64,000 nucleotides of DNA, from positions 1,116,001 through 1,180,000 of the forward strand of contig NZ_CP017248.1 of NCBI RefSeq assembly GCF_001735805.1, given 5' to 3'. Shown one piece after another: positions 15,575-25,403 of the stretch; the stretch's first letter is position 1, and each line of letters starts with the position of its first letter. The position numbers were made by a program, and so were the translations under genes. The notes below the pieces were generated by a model, which was not told the origin of the DNA, did not search any database, and saw only the letters and a program-made list of their open reading frames with translations. This stretch comes from Streptomyces fodineus. GTDB taxonomy: Bacteria > Actinomycetota > Actinomycetes > Streptomycetales > Streptomycetaceae.

Positions 15575-16353
15575 TGTGCCGTCACCTCGCCTACCTGGGG
15601 CCCGAGGTACCGCTCGGCCGGATCCTGGCGGAGCCCCCGCACAGTCTGCTGCGCCAGTCGTGGGCGCCCCGCCGGCAGCGCTACGGGACCGTCAACGCCG
15701 ACGGTTTCGGGGTCGGCTGGTACGCCCCCGACGACCCCGTGCCGGCGCGCTACCGGCGGGCCGGGCCGATCTGGGCGGACCTCTCCTTCGCCGACATGGC
15801 CCGGGTGGTGCGCTCCGGCGCGGTCCTGGCCGCCGTACGGGACGCGACGCTCGCGGGGGCCGACGCCGAGGCCGCCGCGGCGCCCTTCGCGTCGGGGCGC
15901 TGGCTGTTCAGCCACAACGGCGCCCTCGCGGGCTGGCCCGACTCGGTGGCCCCGCTGGTGTCCGCGCTGCCCCCGGTCGAGCTGCTGTCGCTGCAGGCCC
16001 GTACCGACTCGGCGTTCGTCTGGGCGCTGGTGCTGCACCGGCTGCGCGGCGGCGACGAACTCGACCAGGCCCTCGGCGAGACGGTTCGTCAGCTGGCCGG
16101 GGCGGCCCCGGCCTCCCGGCTCAACCTGCTGCTGACGGACGGCGCGACCATCGCCGCCACCGCCTGGGGCGACACCCTCTGGTACCGCACGGAGCCCGGC
16201 CGGAGCACGGTCGTCGCCTCCGAGCCGTACGACGACGACCCGCTCTGGCAGGAGGTCCCCGACCACACCGTGCTCACCGCGAGCCGCGCCGGCGTGCTGC
16301 TCGCACCGCTTGAGGAACCGGCGTCCGCACCATCGAAGGAGCCCTGTACGTGA
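15574..16353 (+). CDS. egtC: Gamma-glutamyl hercynylcysteine sulfoxide amidohydrolase EgtC
   Basis: A 259-residue class II glutamine-amidotransferase-fold hydrolase that removes glutamate from the EgtB product. Cys2 directly after the initiator Met is the N-terminal nucleophile (MCRHLAYLGPEVPLG). VNADGFGVGWYAPDD is the second active-site strand, GRWLFSHNGALAGW the His/Asn substrate strand, and QARTDSAFVWALVL the conserved RTDSE-like region. The ATG at 15574 shares its A with the egtB stop (TGATG). It overlaps egtD by 4 bp. No egtE-type PLP lyase for the last step is in the operon, so that reaction is encoded elsewhere. Confidence 0.94.
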   Translation: MCRHLAYLGPEVPLGRILAEPPHSLLRQSWAPRRQRYGTVNADGFGVGWYAPDDPVPARYRRAGPIWADLSFADMARVVRSGAVLAAVRDATLAGADAEAAAAPFASGRWLFSHNGALAGWPDSVAPLVSALPPVELLSLQARTDSAFVWALVLHRLRGGDELDQALGETVRQLAGAAPASRLNLLLTDGATIAATAWGDTLWYRTEPGRSTVVASEPYDDDPLWQEVPDHTVLTASRAGVLLAPLEEPASAPSKEPCT

Positions 16354-17309
16354 GCCCCTTGCTTGTCACCCGCACCCTCCCCGAGGACGCGACGGACGCC
16401 GCGCTGCGCGCCGACGTCCTGAGCGGCCTCACCGCCCGCCCCAAGTGGCTGCCGCCCAAGTGGTTCTACGACGCGCGCGGCAGCGAGTTGTTCGAGCAGA
16501 TCACCGAACTGCCCGAGTACTACCCCACCCGCGCCGAGCGGGAGATCCTCGCCACCCGGTCCGGCGAGATCGCCGCGGCCAGCGGTGCCCGCACGCTGGT
16601 CGAACTCGGCTCGGGCTCCTCGGAGAAGACCCGCTTTCTCCTGGACGCGCTCGCGCCCTCGGCGTACGTTCCGGTCGACGTCAGCGAGACCGCCCTCACC
16701 CAGGCCGGGAAGGCGCTCGTCGAGGACCGCCCGGACCTCGAAGTCCACGCGCTGATCGCCGACTTCACCGCCCCGCTCACCCTGCCCGCCACGCCCGGGC
16801 CCCGGCTGCTGGCCTTCCTCGGCGGCACGATCGGGAACCTGCTGCCGGACGAGCGCGCGAAGTTCCTGGCCTCCGTGCGCTCCCTGCTCGCGCCGGGCGA
16901 CGGACTGCTGCTCGGCACGGACCTGGTCAAGGACGAGGGAGTGCTGGTCCGGGCCTACGACGACGCGGCCGGTGTGACGGCCGCGTTCAACAAGAACGTG
17001 CTGGCCGTCGTCGACCGCGAGCTGGGTGCCGACTTCGATCCCGGCGCCTTCGACCATGTGGCCCTCTGGAACGCCGAGCACGAGTGGATCGAGATGCGGC
17101 TGCGCTCCCGGGTCGCACAGACCGTGAAGGTGCCCGCGCTGGACCTCGCCGTGGACTTCGCGGCGGGCGAGGAGCTGCGCACCGAGGTGTCGGCGAAGTT
17201 CCGCAAGGAGGGCGTGACCGGCGAACTGGCGTCCGCCGGGCTCGAATTGACCCACTGGTGGACGGACGGGCAGGACCGCTTCGCGCTGTCGCTGAGCGTG
17301 GTGCGCTGA
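16350..17309 (+). CDS. egtD: Histidine N-alpha-methyltransferase EgtD
   Basis: A 319-residue SAM-dependent enzyme that trimethylates histidine to hercynine, the first committed ergothioneine intermediate. The SAM-binding motif I is ARTLVELGSGSSEKTRFLLD (about residues 80-99), followed by VPVDVSETALTQAG. RLLAFLGGTIGNLLPDERAK and LLLGTDLVKDEGVLVRAYDD hold the residues that clamp the histidine, and NAEHEWIEMRLRS is the C-terminal substrate lid of the DUF2260 family. It begins with GTG at 16350 inside the egtC stop (GTGA overlap). It is the last gene of the operon; a long hairpin at 17314-17364 ends it. Confidence 0.95.
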   Translation: MSPLLVTRTLPEDATDAALRADVLSGLTARPKWLPPKWFYDARGSELFEQITELPEYYPTRAEREILATRSGEIAAASGARTLVELGSGSSEKTRFLLDALAPSAYVPVDVSETALTQAGKALVEDRPDLEVHALIADFTAPLTLPATPGPRLLAFLGGTIGNLLPDERAKFLASVRSLLAPGDGLLLGTDLVKDEGVLVRAYDDAAGVTAAFNKNVLAVVDRELGADFDPGAFDHVALWNAEHEWIEMRLRSRVAQTVKVPALDLAVDFAAGEELRTEVSAKFRKEGVTGELASAGLELTHWWTDGQDRFALSLSVVR

Positions 17310-17313
17310 GTGT

Positions 17314-17364
17314 GGGGGCCGTCTGCCGGTGCGCCGCGCCTGCGGCCACGGGCAGGCGGCTCCC
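17314..17364. terminator. Bidirectional terminator between egtD and fumC
   Basis: The arms 17314-17327 (GGGGGCCGTCTGCC) and 17351-17364 (GGCAGGCGGCTCCC) pair over 14 positions with two G-T wobbles. A GC-rich 23-nt interior can itself fold. It lies in the 65-bp gap between the convergent egtD and fumarase stops. Confidence 0.6.
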
Positions 17365-17374
17365 GCCGTGTGTG

Positions 17375-18852
<1,478 letters not shown>

Positions 18853-18856
<4 letters not shown>

Positions 18857-20526
18857 GCTGCTGCCCCGTCGGTGTACACCGGCTGCCACATGGCCTGGCG
18901 GACAGCCTCTTCGATGTCGACCGGTTTGGAGGTGGCCACGCCGTCGTCGAGAGCCGCCTCGACCACCGCGGTCGCTGTGATCGCGGACGACTCCCGCAGG
19001 TCGTCCACGGGCGGTAGCAGGGAGGCGCCCGGCCCCGACGGGTCGACCTGGTCGGCGACCGCCCGTGCGGCCGCGAGCAGCATGCCGGCGGTCACCTGGG
19101 AGGCACCGGAGACGATCGTGCCCAGGCCCAGGCCCGGGTACAGCAGCGCGTTGTTGGCCTGCCCGATCCGGTAGGTCAGACCGTCGTATTCGACGGGCTC
19201 GACGGGGATGCCGGTCGCGACGAGCGCCTTGCCTCTGGACCAGGCGATGACGTCGGCGGGCATGGCCTCGATCCGGGAGGTGGGATTGGAGATCGGGAAG
19301 ATGATCGGCCGCTCGGTACCCTCGGACATGGCCTCGACGACCTCACGCGTGAACGCGCCGTGCGCGGTGGAGGTGCCCAGCAGGATGGTCGGCTCGACCC
19401 TGCGCACCGTTTCCAGCAGTGAGACCTGACCATCGCGCCGCTCCCAGTCCGCGACCTCGGCCGGATCACGCGCGTAGGTCTGCTGGAAATCGCGCAGGCC
19501 GGTCATGTCCCCGATGAGCAGCCCCTGTTTGTCGACGAGCCACACCTGTGCGGCGGCGTGCTCCGCATCCGCGCCGTCGCGGATCATCGTGTCGCGCAGT
19601 TGGTCGGCGATGCCCACGCCGGCGGTCCCGGCGCCGAAGACGACCAGTTTCTGGTCACGCATCCGCACACCGCTGACCTTCACGGCGGACAGGGCCGCGG
19701 CCAGTGTGATGGCTCCGGTGCCCTGCATGTCGTCGTTGAAGATCCGGTAGCGGCCGCCGTACTGCTCCAGGATCCGCCGTGCGTTGCTGGGGCCGAAGTC
19801 CTCGAAGTGCAGGAGGGCGTCGGGGAACGCGGAGGACGCCGTCTCCAGGTACTTCTCGATGAACGCGTCGTAGTCGGCGCCACGGACGCGGGGATGCCGG
19901 TTGCCCAGGTACAGCGGGTCCTCCTGCAGCGACGCGCGGTCCGTACCCACGTCCAGCGACACGGGCACGACACGGCGCGGGTCGATGCCCGCGGCCGCGG
20001 TGTAGACCGCGAGCTTCCCGACCGATATCTGGATCCCGTTCACACCCCAGTCCCCGATGCCCAGGATCTCCTCCGCATCGGTGCACACGATCAGGTCGAC
20101 GTCCTCGGGCCCGAGTTGAAGCGTGGCGAAGGCCTTCTCCATGTCATCGGGCCGGTCGACGGACAGGAAGATGCCGCGCGGGCGTCGGTACTCGTGGGAG
20201 TACTTTTCGATCGCTTCGCCCACGGTGGGGTCGTAGACGATCGGCAGCAGTTCGGCGAGGTGCTCGGTGAGTACCTTGAAGTACAGGGTTTCGTTGCGGT
20301 CGTGCAGCTGTTCCAGGTACACGTTCTTGGCGAGGTCGCTGCTCTGAGCCTGCATCTGCTGGTAGGCCCGTTGTGCCTGCCGGTCGAGCGTGAGCACTCC
20401 GGAGGGCAGGCGCCCGGTGAGGCCGAGGGCTTCCCGTTCCTCAGGTGTGAAGGCCACGCCGCGGTTACGCAGTGGATCGACGAGGACGCCGGGGATGGCC
20501 GGGGTCCGCGCGTGGCTGTCGGTCAT
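18853..20526 (-). CDS. NAD(P)-dependent malic enzyme, large (MaeA) type
   Basis: A 557-residue oxidative decarboxylase (malate to pyruvate plus CO2). VYDPTVGEAIEKYSHEYRRP and RGIFLSVDRPDDMEKA hold the tyrosine/arginine substrate site. HFEDFGPSNARRILEQYGG and YRIFNDDMQGTGAITLAAAL contain the metal-binding E-D and D-D pairs. VVFGAGTAGVGIADQL is the dinucleotide fold and IIFPISNPTSRIEAMPADVI the C-terminal substrate loop. Length and motifs match the E. coli MaeA/eukaryotic type, not the 400-residue bacterial form. GDWGVNGIQISVGKLAVYTA has W and N where related enzymes usually show GDQGIGGM. ATG at 20526 has GGGAGA upstream; longer in-frame starts lie in debris. It is the first gene of the maeA-fumC operon. 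Confidence 0.92.
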
Positions 20527-20789
20527 GACGTTCTCCCTCTGTGCGAAAGCCGAGTCGGCTCTGCCCGGGGTGACTGCGCGGACGCTCTCCATGCGGGAGT
20601 GCGATCTTGATCGGAAGCTGCGACGGTCGGACGGACCCCGGGGCCCGGCGGAAGACGGATTATGGAGGTCTGAAGCCGGCGTCCCCATGGGACGGTCGCT
20701 CGCCGACGCGCGCGGCCCGGCGGGCCCGCCCCACAACATCGATGCGGACCTCATCGGTGCCAGAGTATGAATCCAGGCTAACGACCCGC

Positions 20790-21540
20790 CGACGGGGTGC
20801 GCGACTCCGCTCATCGACCCGTCGGACGACCCCCGCCGCCGCGTCGTCGTGGTGGTCCATCGCGGACGCGACATCGAGTACGCGGTCCGCGGTCGCCTCG
20901 GCGTCCAGCCCGCCGCGCAGGGCCTCGGCGGCCGGCCCGTCCCGCCCGCTCCAGTCCGGCGTCGGGCTACGGGCCCGGGCCCTCGACGACGCCGGCGGCG
21001 ACCATCGCCGGCGCGCTGTCGCGCTCCAGCACAAATCTCTCCCCGCCGTAGTCGGTGCCCGGCACTGCTCTCCCCCCACCGGGCCACCCACCCGGCAGCC
21101 GCGTACCTCGTGGCCTCGGGCATCTGCGATCTCCAGCGCCACCGCGCCGTCAGGCATGACGAAGGCGTCGCAAGGTCTCCGCCGGGTCGAGGGGAAAGAT
21201 CGGCACGGCGAGGTCATGACCGTACCGTGGGCACGGTGCCCTCCTGAGGCGGGTGGCGGACGCGTTCCTCCCGATGCGGAAGGTACTGCGCCTTGCCGGT
21301 GCGGATGACCTCGGAGAGAGCGCTCAGCGCACCGGCGGAACCGTGCACGGCGCCGGCCCGCCGCAGCGGGATCCCGCCGTCGGAGGAGACGCGCAGTCGC
21401 CCTTCGTCGACCGACACCGGCAAGACACCGGTACCACCCAGGGCCGCGGCGAGCCGTGTCAGTATGGCTTGCCGCAGCTCCTGCTCGGTGGCTGCGGTGA
21501 GTGGACTCGTCGGACCACCGGGGCGGCGGTCGTGTGGATC
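20790..21540 (-). pseudogene. Degraded GAF/SpoIIE-type phosphatase remnant
   Basis: The 1-kb stretch upstream of the malic enzyme gene has no intact gene, but its minus strand carries scattered pieces of a PP2C/SpoIIE phosphatase. Around 21214-21540 there is a GAF-like piece (LTAATEQELRQAILTRLAAA, then LPVSVDEGRLRVSSDGGIPL and SALSEVIRTGKAQYLP). Near 21110-21180 lies DAFVMPDGAVALEIADARGH, matching the metal-binding G-D-x-x-G-H strand of the phosphatase with its Asp context altered. Near 20800-20900 is an end-like LDAEATADRVLDVAS with HHDDAAAGVVRRVDE. The pieces are in different frames with deletions between them. It is almost certainly non-functional. Confidence 0.5.
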
Positions 21541-21543
21541 GCG

Positions 21544-22128
21544 TCAGCTCGTCACGACGCCGTACAGGAGCAGGTCGATGAGTCTGGTGGCCAGGTCGCG
21601 TCGTTCTTCGCTGGCGGCCATGAGACTGATTCCGCCGAGGGCCATCAGTACGTCCGGCGCCTCGACCCCTGGCCGTGCCACCGACTGCCCCTTCGCGGCA
21701 CCGAGCAGGTGGGCGATGGCGTCGGCGAGCATCGACCGGGTGTACATCTTCTCGCTCTCGTCGGTGAGGACCACGGCCAGCGCGTCGGCCATGCCCTGCT
21801 TGGCGGCCATGAAGTCGATGAAACGCTCCATCCAGGTCCGCAGCGCGTCCACCGGTGACTGTGTGGCGGTGAGGTGTTGTGCCGCCTCGCACAGGCGCTG
21901 CACTTCTTGCCGGTAGACCGCCTCGATCAGCAGTTCCTTGGAGGGGAACCGACGGTAGAGGGTGCCGACGCCGACACCTGCCGCACGGGCGATGTCCTTG
22001 ACCGAGGCACCCGCTCCCTCACGGGCGAAGGCGGCCGCTGCCGCCTCCAGCAGCCGGTCCTCATTGCGTTGCGCGTCGGCGCGCAGCGGCCTGCCGTGCC
22101 GCGCCGATCCCCCCTCGATGCCGGTCAC
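21544..22128 (-). CDS. TetR-family repressor
   Basis: A 194-residue repressor. The helix-turn-helix is GASVKDIARAAGVGVGTLYR followed by FPSKELLIEAVYRQEVQRL, the classic GVGTLYRRFPSKE pattern. The C-terminal domain is of the type often called TetR_C with an ADALAVVLTDESEKMYTRSM helix. The GTG at 22128 has a fine ribosome site (GGAAGGGAG, 8 nt upstream); in-frame sequence further upstream is antisense to the SDR gene. It is divergent from that SDR gene, with two copies of CGGAACCAGTTCCG in the gap, so it should repress both. Confidence 0.92.
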   Translation of the reverse strand: MTGIEGGSARHGRPLRADAQRNEDRLLEAAAAAFAREGAGASVKDIARAAGVGVGTLYRRFPSKELLIEAVYRQEVQRLCEAAQHLTATQSPVDALRTWMERFIDFMAAKQGMADALAVVLTDESEKMYTRSMLADAIAHLLGAAKGQSVARPGVEAPDVLMALGGISLMAASEERRDLATRLIDLLLYGVVTS

Positions 22129-22159
22129 CGCCGACTCCCTTCCTCGCCACACTTGCAAC

Positions 22160-22207
22160 CGGAACTGGTTCCGCTTACTTTCGAAGACGTAACCGGAACC
22201 AGTTCCG
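22160..22207. promoter_or_regulatory. Twin inverted-repeat operators for the TetR repressor
   Basis: CGGAACTGGTTCCG (22160-22173) and CGGAACCAGTTCCG (22194-22207) are exact reverse complements of each other, each with 6-bp arms and a 2-bp centre. Their centres are 34 bp apart. They lie 32 bp from the repressor start and 82 bp from the SDR start, well placed to control both divergent promoters. Confidence 0.78.
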
Positions 22208-22288
22208 GATATGAGGGTACGACACCCCTGGCCGCGCGCCATCGGACGCGCGCTCGCCTCCCGATCCCGTCGCCTTCCTGGAGAACCC

Positions 22289-23248
22289 ATGACCGACAAC
22301 CTCCTCACGACCCCGTTCGGGGCACGGACCACCGCCGCAGAGGTACTGGCAGACATCGACCTGAGCGGTCGACGCGCCATCGTCACCGGGGGCGCTTCCG
22401 GCATCGGACGTGAAACCGCCCGGCTCCTGGCCGCCGCCGGCGCCGAGGTGACCATCGGCGTCCGCGACCTGGCCACGGGGGTACAGGTCGCGGAGGAGAT
22501 CGCACCGGCAAACGGTCCGGGAACGGTCGACGCCGCGCCGCTCGACCTCGCCGACCAGAAGTCGGTGCACGCCTTTGTGGCGGCGTGGCGGGGGCCGCTG
22601 CACATCCTGGTCCTCAACGCCGGCGTGATGGCCTCGCCGCTGGAGCGGACGAAGGAGGGCTGGGAAATGCAGTTCGCCACCAACCACCTCGGCCACTTCG
22701 CCCTCGCCACCGGCCTGCACAGCGCCCTGGCAGCAGCCCATGGTGCACGCGTGGTCGCCGTCAGCTCGGTCGGCCACGTCAACGGCGGCGTGGTCTTCGA
22801 CGACACCAACTTCGAGCAGCGCCCCTACGACCCGTGGGCCGCCTACAGCCAGTCCAAGACCGCCAATGTCCTGTTCGCGGTCGAGGCGGGGCGCCGCTGG
22901 GCAAGCGACCTCATCGCCGTCAACGCCCTCAACCCGGGCCGCATCACCAGCACCCGGCTCGGCCGCCACATCGGGGACATCTCCAACAGCCCGGCCTCGT
23001 TCGACCCCACCAGCACCGACGTGTCCTGGAAGAACATCGAGCAGGGTGCCGCGACCTCGGTGCTGCTCGCCGCCTCCCCCTTGGTCGAGGGTGTGACCGG
23101 CCGGTACTTCGAGGACTGCAACGAAGCCGGCCCGCACCGGCCTGGTGTGCGCCGGGGAGTCGCCGCCCACGCGGTGGACCTTCACAACGCGGCCCGCCTG
23201 TGGCAGGTCTCCCTCGACATGCTCGCGACCGTCTCCACGGCCGCCTGA
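22289..23248 (+). CDS. Short-chain dehydrogenase/reductase (retinol dehydrogenase-like)
   Basis: A 319-residue NAD(P)-dependent oxidoreductase. The cofactor motif is RAIVTGGASGIGRETARLLA (TGxxxGIG). LHILVLNAGVMASPLERTKE holds the NAG motif. FATNHLGHFALATGLHSALA is the conserved Asn helix. VVAVSSVGHVNGGVVF supplies the catalytic Ser, and PWAAYSQSKTANVLFAVEAG the Tyr-x-x-x-Lys pair. The spacing and the NHLGHF helix are those of the oxidoreductase/WWOX-like group. ATG at 22289 follows CTGGAG. It is controlled in all likelihood by the divergent TetR repressor. The substrate is not predictable. Confidence 0.92.
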   Translation: MTDNLLTTPFGARTTAAEVLADIDLSGRRAIVTGGASGIGRETARLLAAAGAEVTIGVRDLATGVQVAEEIAPANGPGTVDAAPLDLADQKSVHAFVAAWRGPLHILVLNAGVMASPLERTKEGWEMQFATNHLGHFALATGLHSALAAAHGARVVAVSSVGHVNGGVVFDDTNFEQRPYDPWAAYSQSKTANVLFAVEAGRRWASDLIAVNALNPGRITSTRLGRHIGDISNSPASFDPTSTDVSWKNIEQGAATSVLLAASPLVEGVTGRYFEDCNEAGPHRPGVRRGVAAHAVDLHNAARLWQVSLDMLATVSTAA

Positions 23249-23371
23249 CGGAGCCCGTCCACCACCAGTAGCCGCGAGCCCGCAACGGGCGCTGGGCGGC
23301 CACCGCCGCATCGCCGCCGTCACGCCTTCCTGCCCCTGGTTTCGATCTCGGTCCAGATCAAGGAGACAGTC

Positions 23372-23892
23372 ATGTCCGCACGTCTGCAGAACACCGTTGC
23401 CCTGGTGACCGGCGCCGGCAGTGGCAGCGGCGAGGCAACCGCCCTGAGCCTCGCCGCGGAGGGCGCGGCCGTCACCCTGGTCGCCCGACGCCGTGACCGG
23501 CTCGAGGAGCTGGCCGGGAAGATACGCGCCGAGGGCGGGGCGGCCCTCGTGGTGGAGGCCGACATCGCGGAGCGGGAACAGGCGACGGCCGCCGTGGAGC
23601 GTGTGGTGGTCGGACCGGTCGCCTGGACGTCCTCGTCAACAACGCGGGCGTGGGCATGGCCGAACCGGTCCTGAACGCGCCGGCTCAGGAATGGGAACCC
23701 ATGCTGATGGTGAACCTCCAGGGCCTGCTCCATGCCACCCACGCGGCACGGCGGTCTAGAGCATGACCACTGGCCGGGATGGAGATGCCGCGCCCCGAGG
23801 ACATCGCGGACACGGTCGACTTCCTCGTCACGCGCGACCGCCGAGTGTCCGTCAACGAGGTCCTCGTCCGTGCTTCCGAGCAGACCCGGTAA
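23372..23892 (+). pseudogene. Short-chain dehydrogenase remnant (frameshift plus internal deletion)
   Basis: The first part (NTVALVTGAGSGSGEATALS with the cofactor loop, then VTLVARRRDRLEELAGKIRA) reads in one frame to about 23605. A one-base loss moves the sequence to another frame with RLDVLVNNAGVGMAEPVLNA and LMVNLQGLLHATHAARR, which stops at 23764-23766. A last piece (MPRPEDIADTVDFLVTRDRR) encodes the normal SDR C-terminus and ends at 23892. About 100 residues carrying the Ser-Tyr-Lys active site are missing between the last two parts. It follows the intact SDR gene and belongs to a different SDR subfamily, the serine-3-dehydrogenase/YdfG-like group. Confidence 0.78.
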
Positions 23893-23914
23893 GTCCCTGG
23901 CGGCGCCGCACCGG

Positions 23915-24967
23915 TCAGAATCCGTCGACCTCCACGACAGCCGCCGCGAACCCCTGCGGGTCCTCCTGCGGAACGTTGTGACCTACGTCCAGGGTCCGGT
24001 GCGCGTACTTGCCCGCGAACTTCTTCCGATAGGCGGATCCGTTCCCCGGAGGGGTGAACGGATCGTGCGCTCCGTCGATGGTGATCGTCGGCACCTTGAT
24101 GACCGGCGCCGCGGCCAGGCGCTTTTCCAGCCCGTCATACCGCGGCTGACCCTTCGCGAGCCCGAGGCGCCAGCGGTAGTTGTCGATCACGATATCGACG
24201 TAATCGGGGTTGCTGAATGCCGCTGCCGTCCGGTCGAAGGTCGCCTCGTCGAAGTTCCAGGTCGGAGAGTTGAACTTCCAGACCAGTCTGGCCAGATCGC
24301 GCCGGTACTCCTGGAGGCCGAGTACGCCTCTCTCGGTAGAGAAGTAGTACTGATACCACCACGCCCATTCACTCTTCGGTGGCGTCGGCATCTTGTTGGC
24401 TTCGACGTTCACAATGAGATAACCGGTCACCGAGATCAGCGCTTTGCAGCGCTCCGGCCAGAGGGCCGCGATGATGTCGCCCGTCCGCGATCCCCAGTCG
24501 TACCCGGCGAGAATGGCCTTGTCGATCTTCAGGGCGTCCATCAGCGCGACGATGTCGACGGCGAACGCCGATTGTTGTGCGTTCCTGGGCGTTTTGCTCG
24601 ACAGGAATCGCGTGGTGCCATGGCCGCGCAGATAGGGGACGATCACCCTGTACCCCTTGGCCGCGAGCAACGGCGTGACCGCCTCGTAGCTGTGAATGTC
24701 GTAGGGCCAGCCGTGCATGAGCAGGACCGCCTGCCCATGGGCCGGTCCGGCTTCGACGTACCCCACGTCGAGTTCCCCGGCGTGGATCTGCTTCACCGGG
24801 CCAAAGGACGTCCGCTTCGCAGGATCGACCCCAGGATGAGCCATATGCTCTCGCGATTCCGATGGTGCTTGCGCACTGTCCCCCATACCGAACTGGGCCG
24901 TCACAGCAGTTGCGGCTGCGGCTCCAAAGAAGTGACGACGGCTATGCATGGGTCCGCGCATTTCCAT
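23915..24967 (-). CDS. Tat-exported alpha/beta hydrolase (epoxide hydrolase-like)
   Basis: A 350-residue protein with a twin-arginine signal (SRRHFFGAAAATAVTAQFGM) starting a few residues in, so it is exported folded. The hydrolase core shows QAVLLMHGWPYDIHSYEAV (oxyanion HGWP), VPYLRGHGTTRF, the nucleophile elbow AILAGYDWGSRTGDIIAALW with Asp as nucleophile in the GxDxG position as in epoxide hydrolases and haloalkane dehalogenases, a cap domain rich in tryptophan and tyrosine, and DGAHDPFTPPGNGSAYRKKF with HRTLDVGHNVPQEDP giving the acid and histidine. ATG at 24967 has AAGGAG 8 nt upstream. The gene is noticeably less GC-rich than its neighbours, suggesting recent transfer. Confidence 0.9.
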   Translation of the reverse strand: MEMRGPMHSRRHFFGAAAATAVTAQFGMGDSAQAPSESREHMAHPGVDPAKRTSFGPVKQIHAGELDVGYVEAGPAHGQAVLLMHGWPYDIHSYEAVTPLLAAKGYRVIVPYLRGHGTTRFLSSKTPRNAQQSAFAVDIVALMDALKIDKAILAGYDWGSRTGDIIAALWPERCKALISVTGYLIVNVEANKMPTPPKSEWAWWYQYYFSTERGVLGLQEYRRDLARLVWKFNSPTWNFDEATFDRTAAAFSNPDYVDIVIDNYRWRLGLAKGQPRYDGLEKRLAAAPVIKVPTITIDGAHDPFTPPGNGSAYRKKFAGKYAHRTLDVGHNVPQEDPQGFAAAVVEVDGF

Positions 24968-25403
24968 CGGTGAATCTCCTTGTTCGAGGCGGGCGCCGGC
25001 AGGCCACGGACGGCGTGACGCCGAGGGAGGGGCCGGCAGTCGGATGTGTCCGATCTCCGTGGTCGAGGACCTTCATGGCTGGGCCCGCACGGCGCTTCGC
25101 TCCTCTGCCATGCAACACTCGTATGGCGGACGGCGCAACGTGACGGGACATGTACGCATTGCTCCATCCGGGCGATTCAGCGGTCGCCCGGCACGCATTC
25201 GACATAGTGCGTACGCGGACGCCGGCCCAGCCACCCGGCTGCGCAACTCCTCGGACCGGCGGTCCAGTTGACCGTTGGTGGCGCGGAACCCCATCCGCGC
25301 GTCGTGGCCCTGGATGCGGACGCGCCCCGGCTGACGGTCGACCCCGCGCACCGGCTCCTCACGGACGGCGGTCGACACCGTGCCCGTGCCCGCCCGCGAC
25401 GGC
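24968..25403. other. Gap without a recognisable gene
   Basis: These 436 bp separate the Tat hydrolase start from the stop of the solute-binding protein. Several short overlapping frames exist on both strands, but none has a convincing start, ribosome site or family motif. The first 30 bp hold the hydrolase ribosome site. Minus-strand sequence around 25200-25378 (including GRVRIQGHDARMGFRATNGQ) reads like protein and may be the tail of a lost gene. Confidence 0.4.

Noticed and set aside
20527..21123. N-terminal extension of malic enzyme reaching 21123
   Set aside because: The extra residues show no homology, and a good ribosome site precedes the Met at 20526, the family's normal start.
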